From Verrucomicrobiaceae bacterium UBA1938 (GTDB lineage: Bacteria; Verrucomicrobiota; Verrucomicrobiia; Verrucomicrobiales; Verrucomicrobiaceae), in NCBI GenBank assembly GCA_002336895.1, contig DDFC01000043.1, forward strand, positions 149,386 to 213,385: a DNA stretch of 64,000 bases, given 5' to 3'. The notes below the pieces were generated by a model. The model saw only the letters and a list, made by a program, of their open reading frames with translations, made no database searches and had not been told where the DNA came from. Positions 61,363-64,000 of the stretch are shown one piece after another (positions within the stretch are counted from its first letter, which is position 1; each line of letters starts with the position of its first letter). A program made the translations under genes and the position numbers.

Positions 61363-62033
61363 GGCTGAATGCGGAGGGCGTAGCCCAAGCCGCGCACGGT
61401 TTGAATCAGCGGAACGGCGTGATCGCGATCGATCTTTTCACGCAGACGGCGCACATACACATCCACCAGATTGGTGCCCGGATCGAAGTCATACTCCCAG
61501 ACGGCCGTGATAATGTCCCGGCGGCTCACCACACTGCCGTCAGCCTTGAGCAGGCACTCCAGCAGCAGGGCCTCGCGGGAGGAAAGCTCCACGCGCCTGC
61601 CCGCACGCCTGGTCTCGCGCGTGATGGGATCGTAGGTCAGATCTCCCACCGTAAGCCGTGCCGGCTTGGCGAGACCTTTTCTTCGCAGAAGGGAGCGCAC
61701 CCGCGCCAGCAGTTCTGAAGTCGCAAAAGGCTTTGGCAGGTAGTCATCTGCCCCGGCGTCCAGCCCCTCCACGCGCTGTTCCACCTCGCCACGGGCGGAA
61801 AGCATCAGTACTGGCGTGGCAGAACCTCGGCGCCGGATCTCACTCACGAGGCGAAGGCCGTCCAGCTTTGGCAGCATGATGTCGCAGATCAGAACATCAA
61901 ACGATCCGCCGAGGGCCTGTTTGAGCCCGGCTTCACCATCCGCCGCACCGGAAACAGTAAAGCCCGCCTGCGACAGCACATCGGCCAGCAATGCGGCAGT
62001 CTTTTTTTCATCTTCGATCACCAGAACATTCAT
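61359..62033 (-). CDS. OmpR/PhoB-type response regulator
   Basis: About 224 aa from the ATG at 62033. Receiver domain: VLVIEDEKKTA with the acidic pair, DVLICDIMLPKLDG with the phosphoacceptor Asp, MLSARG, and LPKPFATSE with the conserved Lys. The OmpR-type winged helix has RVELSSREALLLECLL and TNLVDVYVRRLREKID. It is the first gene of the efflux operon and should bind the promoter upstream of itself. Confidence 0.95.
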   Translation of the reverse strand: MNVLVIEDEKKTAALLADVLSQAGFTVSGAADGEAGLKQALGGSFDVLICDIMLPKLDGLRLVSEIRRRGSATPVLMLSARGEVEQRVEGLDAGADDYLPKPFATSELLARVRSLLRRKGLAKPARLTVGDLTYDPITRETRRAGRRVELSSREALLLECLLKADGSVVSRRDIITAVWEYDFDPGTNLVDVYVRRLREKIDRDHAVPLIQTVRGLGYALRIQP

Positions 62034-62409
62034 GAGGTTTGTAACAGCCAATCGATTCTAAAGACCATCCAAAAAATGACGAAGTTTAGAACGGCTAAAT
62101 TTAATGAGTCTGACTCGTAGCCGGATGAAGAGTGTTCAAATGAAAATACCGTAATCACACCAACTTTACTGCATTCGACTTTGAGAACTGACTCGAACAC
62201 CTTCCAATGAAACTAATTCACATCTGGCATACCATGCGCCTATTGCCGGAGACACGCCAAGGAACAGCCGAGAGGTAGGACATCGGAGGTCACTCGTCAT
62301 ATGCAAGCGGACTCAATCAATGCCGAAAAAGGTAGCAGTTCTGCCACCATTACCTTGGCTGCCGTCTATACATGGGTGTAAAAATGCCAACTCCATATTT
62401 CAGACTTGT
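62034..62409. other. Intergenic stretch of about 375 bp
   Basis: The DNA is clearly more AT-rich than the operon. It should carry the promoter of the two-component/efflux operon. No RNA gene or gene is supported, and I see no clear tandem repeat for the response regulator. It could be the right border of an acquired island. Confidence 0.35.
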
Positions 62410-62709
62410 CTAAGGTTGGAATCGCCTGCATTCGGCCTCCGGATCAAATCCTAGGTACTCAAGCAGCACCTCTCGATTGTGCCCAGTAGGTGGGCATTTG
62501 TGCAACTCCCAATACTTGAGCGCGCCATGCGAAACTCCAATTTTTTGAGCTAGTTCCTTCATTGTCAAATTCTCCTCCAGGCGCTTCCCCCGCACATAAT
62601 CCGCCAGGCAGACGGGCTTCAAATGCCTGTCCGACCGCAACCACCAACGACGTTTATATCGCTCCAAATGAACACTCAAACGCCGCTGATGAAAAGCCAA
62701 CAAACGCAT
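62410..62709 (-). CDS. XRE-like helix-turn-helix protein
   Basis: About 99 aa from the ATG at 62709. A longer frame to 62997 is unlikely because it would overlap the plus-strand gene. The DNA-binding part is LADYVRGKRLEENLTMKELA, QKIGVSHGALKYWELHKCPP and NREVLLEYLGFDP. This matches the small XRE group in which a WE-x-x-K/R segment and a Y-L-G-F/Y-D-P tail are conserved. The basic N-terminal part (HQRRLSVHLERYKRRWWLR) is unusual. Likely part of a mobile border. Confidence 0.6.
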   Translation of the reverse strand: MRLLAFHQRRLSVHLERYKRRWWLRSDRHLKPVCLADYVRGKRLEENLTMKELAQKIGVSHGALKYWELHKCPPTGHNREVLLEYLGFDPEAECRRFQP

Positions 62710-62778
62710 CCGGCTCGCGTGATTCAGAAAGTCACCTTGTTTGATGACACCGAGAAAGTATTTGGGTAAATCAAACCG

Positions 62779-63177
62779 ATGAATGAATGGCGCTTCTACT
62801 GCGAAAAAACTGATCCGATTCCTTTGCCGCCTAAATATACTTTTCCGCAGGCGTTCAACTACCTGAACGAAAAAGGAAATTCGTTTTATATTCTTGAGGC
62901 ACCAAATGGAGACTATATCCAATGTGGAGGCGGAAGGGAACGATGCACTGTCGAAATCAGGCGATACGAGGATCAAACTCGGAAGACATACAAACATTCT
63001 GTCGTGGGATTAACCCCAACAGTGTCGGAAACCACTTCAATAGAAATGACTCAAGGCGCAGTGATTGTGCGGACCTCGGAAGTCTTAAGCCGCTGGCAGG
63101 CAATACAACTGTTTGACAGCTTTTTTCAGAATAGGGAATTGCCCAGTTGGGCACAACTGAGACAGGTCGATGTGTAA
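62779..63177 (+). CDS. Small protein of unknown function (immunity-like)
   Basis: A 132-aa protein, with ATG at 62779. Segments such as QAFNYLNEKGNSFYILEAPN, GGRERCTVEIRRY and QAIQLFDSFFQNRELPSWAQ resemble contact-dependent or polymorphic-toxin immunity proteins, but I cannot assign a family. It is divergent from the XRE-like gene and convergent with the fumarase gene. No toxin gene is seen beside it. Confidence 0.5.
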   Translation: MNEWRFYCEKTDPIPLPPKYTFPQAFNYLNEKGNSFYILEAPNGDYIQCGGGRERCTVEIRRYEDQTRKTYKHSVVGLTPTVSETTSIEMTQGAVIVRTSEVLSRWQAIQLFDSFFQNRELPSWAQLRQVDV

Positions 63178-63216
63178 GCAGGTAGTTATTGCTTCAGTTC
63201 GCAGCATTATTTGATC

Positions 63217-64000
63217 TCAATGCTTCACCGAGCAGCCTGGACCCACGGTCTGGAAGAAATCGTTGCCCTTGTCATCGATGAGGATGAAGGCGGGGAAGTC
63301 TTCGACTTCGATCTTCCAGATGGCCTCCATGCCGAGTTCGGGGAACTCGACGACTTCGACCTTCTTGATGTTTTCCTTGGCGAGGATGGCGGCGGGGCCG
63401 CCGATGCTGCCGAGGTAGAAGCCGCCGTGTTTTTTGCAGGCGTCGGTGACCTGCTGGCCGCGGTTGCCCTTGGCGATCATGACCATGCTGCCGCCGTGGC
63501 TCTGGAAGAGATCGACGTAGCTGTCCATGCGGCCGGCGGTGGTGGGGCCAAAGCTGCCGCTGGGCATGCCTGCGGGTGTCTTGGCGGGACCGGCGTAGTA
63601 CACGGGGTGGTTCTTGAAGTAGTCGGGCAGGGGCTTGCCGGCATCGATCATCTCCTTGAGCTTCGCGTGGGCGATGTCGCGGGCGACGATGATGGGGCCG
63701 TTGATGAGGAGGCGGGTGGTGGTGGGGTACTTGCTCAGCTCGGCACGGATCTCGGCCATCGGGCGGTTGGTGTCGATGCGCACGGCGTTGGTGTCCTTGC
63801 GGTGGCGCAGTTCCTCGGGGATGTACTGGAGCGGGTTGGTTTCGAGCTTCTCGATGAAGACGCCCTCCTTGGTGATCTTGCCCTTGGCCTGACGGTCGGC
63901 CGAGCAGGAGACGCCGATGCCGATGGGCAGGGAGGCGCCGTGGCGGGGCAGGCGGATCACGCGCACGTCCAGCGCGAAGTATTTGCCGCCAAACTGCGCG
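63217..64000 (-). CDS. Class I fumarate hydratase, partial (5' end beyond the window)
   Basis: The C-terminal ~261 residues of an iron-sulfur class I fumarase. At the edge the frame continues upstream as AQFGGKYFALDVR, then RLPRHGASLPIGIGVSCSADR. Other motifs: INGPIIVARDIAHAKLKE, PVYYAGPAKTPAGMPSGSFG, TTAGRMDSYV and a final QTVGPGCSVKH-type tail. It hydrates fumarate to malate in the citric acid cycle. The gene is cut by the window end. Confidence 0.95.
   Translation of the reverse strand, partial: AQFGGKYFALDVRVIRLPRHGASLPIGIGVSCSADRQAKGKITKEGVFIEKLETNPLQYIPEELRHRKDTNAVRIDTNRPMAEIRAELSKYPTTTRLLINGPIIVARDIAHAKLKEMIDAGKPLPDYFKNHPVYYAGPAKTPAGMPSGSFGPTTAGRMDSYVDLFQSHGGSMVMIAKGNRGQQVTDACKKHGGFYLGSIGGPAAILAKENIKKVEVVEFPELGMEAIWKIEVEDFPAFILIDDKGNDFFQTVGPGCSVKH

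Overview
The window looks like chromosome of a verrucomicrobial bacterium, probably Verrucomicrobiaceae or Prosthecobacter-like. The evidence is GC-rich DNA with many secreted or lipoprotein-type genes, tandem NIPSNAP domains, SBBP-repeat and ThuA-like proteins, a CxPSR sulfatase, a SUMF1/pseudokinase fusion, and few clear Shine-Dalgarno sites. This is inference from gene content; no rRNA or tRNA gene was seen.

Region 1 (1-13.2 kb) is mostly core: a class C beta-lactamase-like hydrolase, mutS, a Tat-type phosphoesterase, a TerB-like protein, an esterase, a three-gene signalling/envelope operon (Pro/Ala-rich membrane protein, pseudo-receiver/pseudokinase/SUMF1 fusion, secreted protein) and pabB. 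An AT-richer AbiGi-type gene sits beside mutS. Region 2 (13.2-17.5 kb) is an AT-richer islet: a SorC-like regulator, a glycosyltransferase-like protein, and a GHKL ATPase with a PD-(D/E)XK, Shedu-like C-terminus. Region 3 (17.7-23.6 kb) returns to GC-rich genes: tandem NIPSNAP, SBBP propeller, 3D-domain protein, acyl-CoA synthetase and ThuA.

Region 4 (about 23.7-43.6 kb) reads as an integrated plasmid or integrative element, nearly all on the minus strand. It carries a large serine recombinase, two different TraD/HerA-type ATPases (one with a nuclease-like tail), two large membrane proteins, an XRE regulator with candidate operators, a primase, a replication-relaxation protein, an ArdC antirestriction protein, a ParE toxin-antitoxin pair, ParA/ParB, a winged-helix replication protein and a ribbon-helix-helix regulator. 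No relaxase or VirB-type channel was recognised. Between the second ATPase and the toxin lies a 250-bp non-coding block of nested perfect inverted repeats. Three copies of a 20-bp imperfect palindrome surround the parAB/rep block.

Region 5 (43.6-51.3 kb) is a nine-gene minus-strand fluoride-resistance cluster: antiporter, TSUP permease, enolase, MFS, CLC, DUF190, small membrane protein, CrcB, DUF190. Region 6 (51.7-62.0 kb) is a minus-strand operon with a two-component system, a TolC/HlyD/RND efflux pump, an embedded sulfatase, a YncE-like propeller and a PepSY-like lipoprotein. The window ends with an XRE regulator, a small unknown protein and a class I fumarase cut by the edge. Whether regions 5 and 6 are cargo of the element or a neighbouring island cannot be decided from the sequence.
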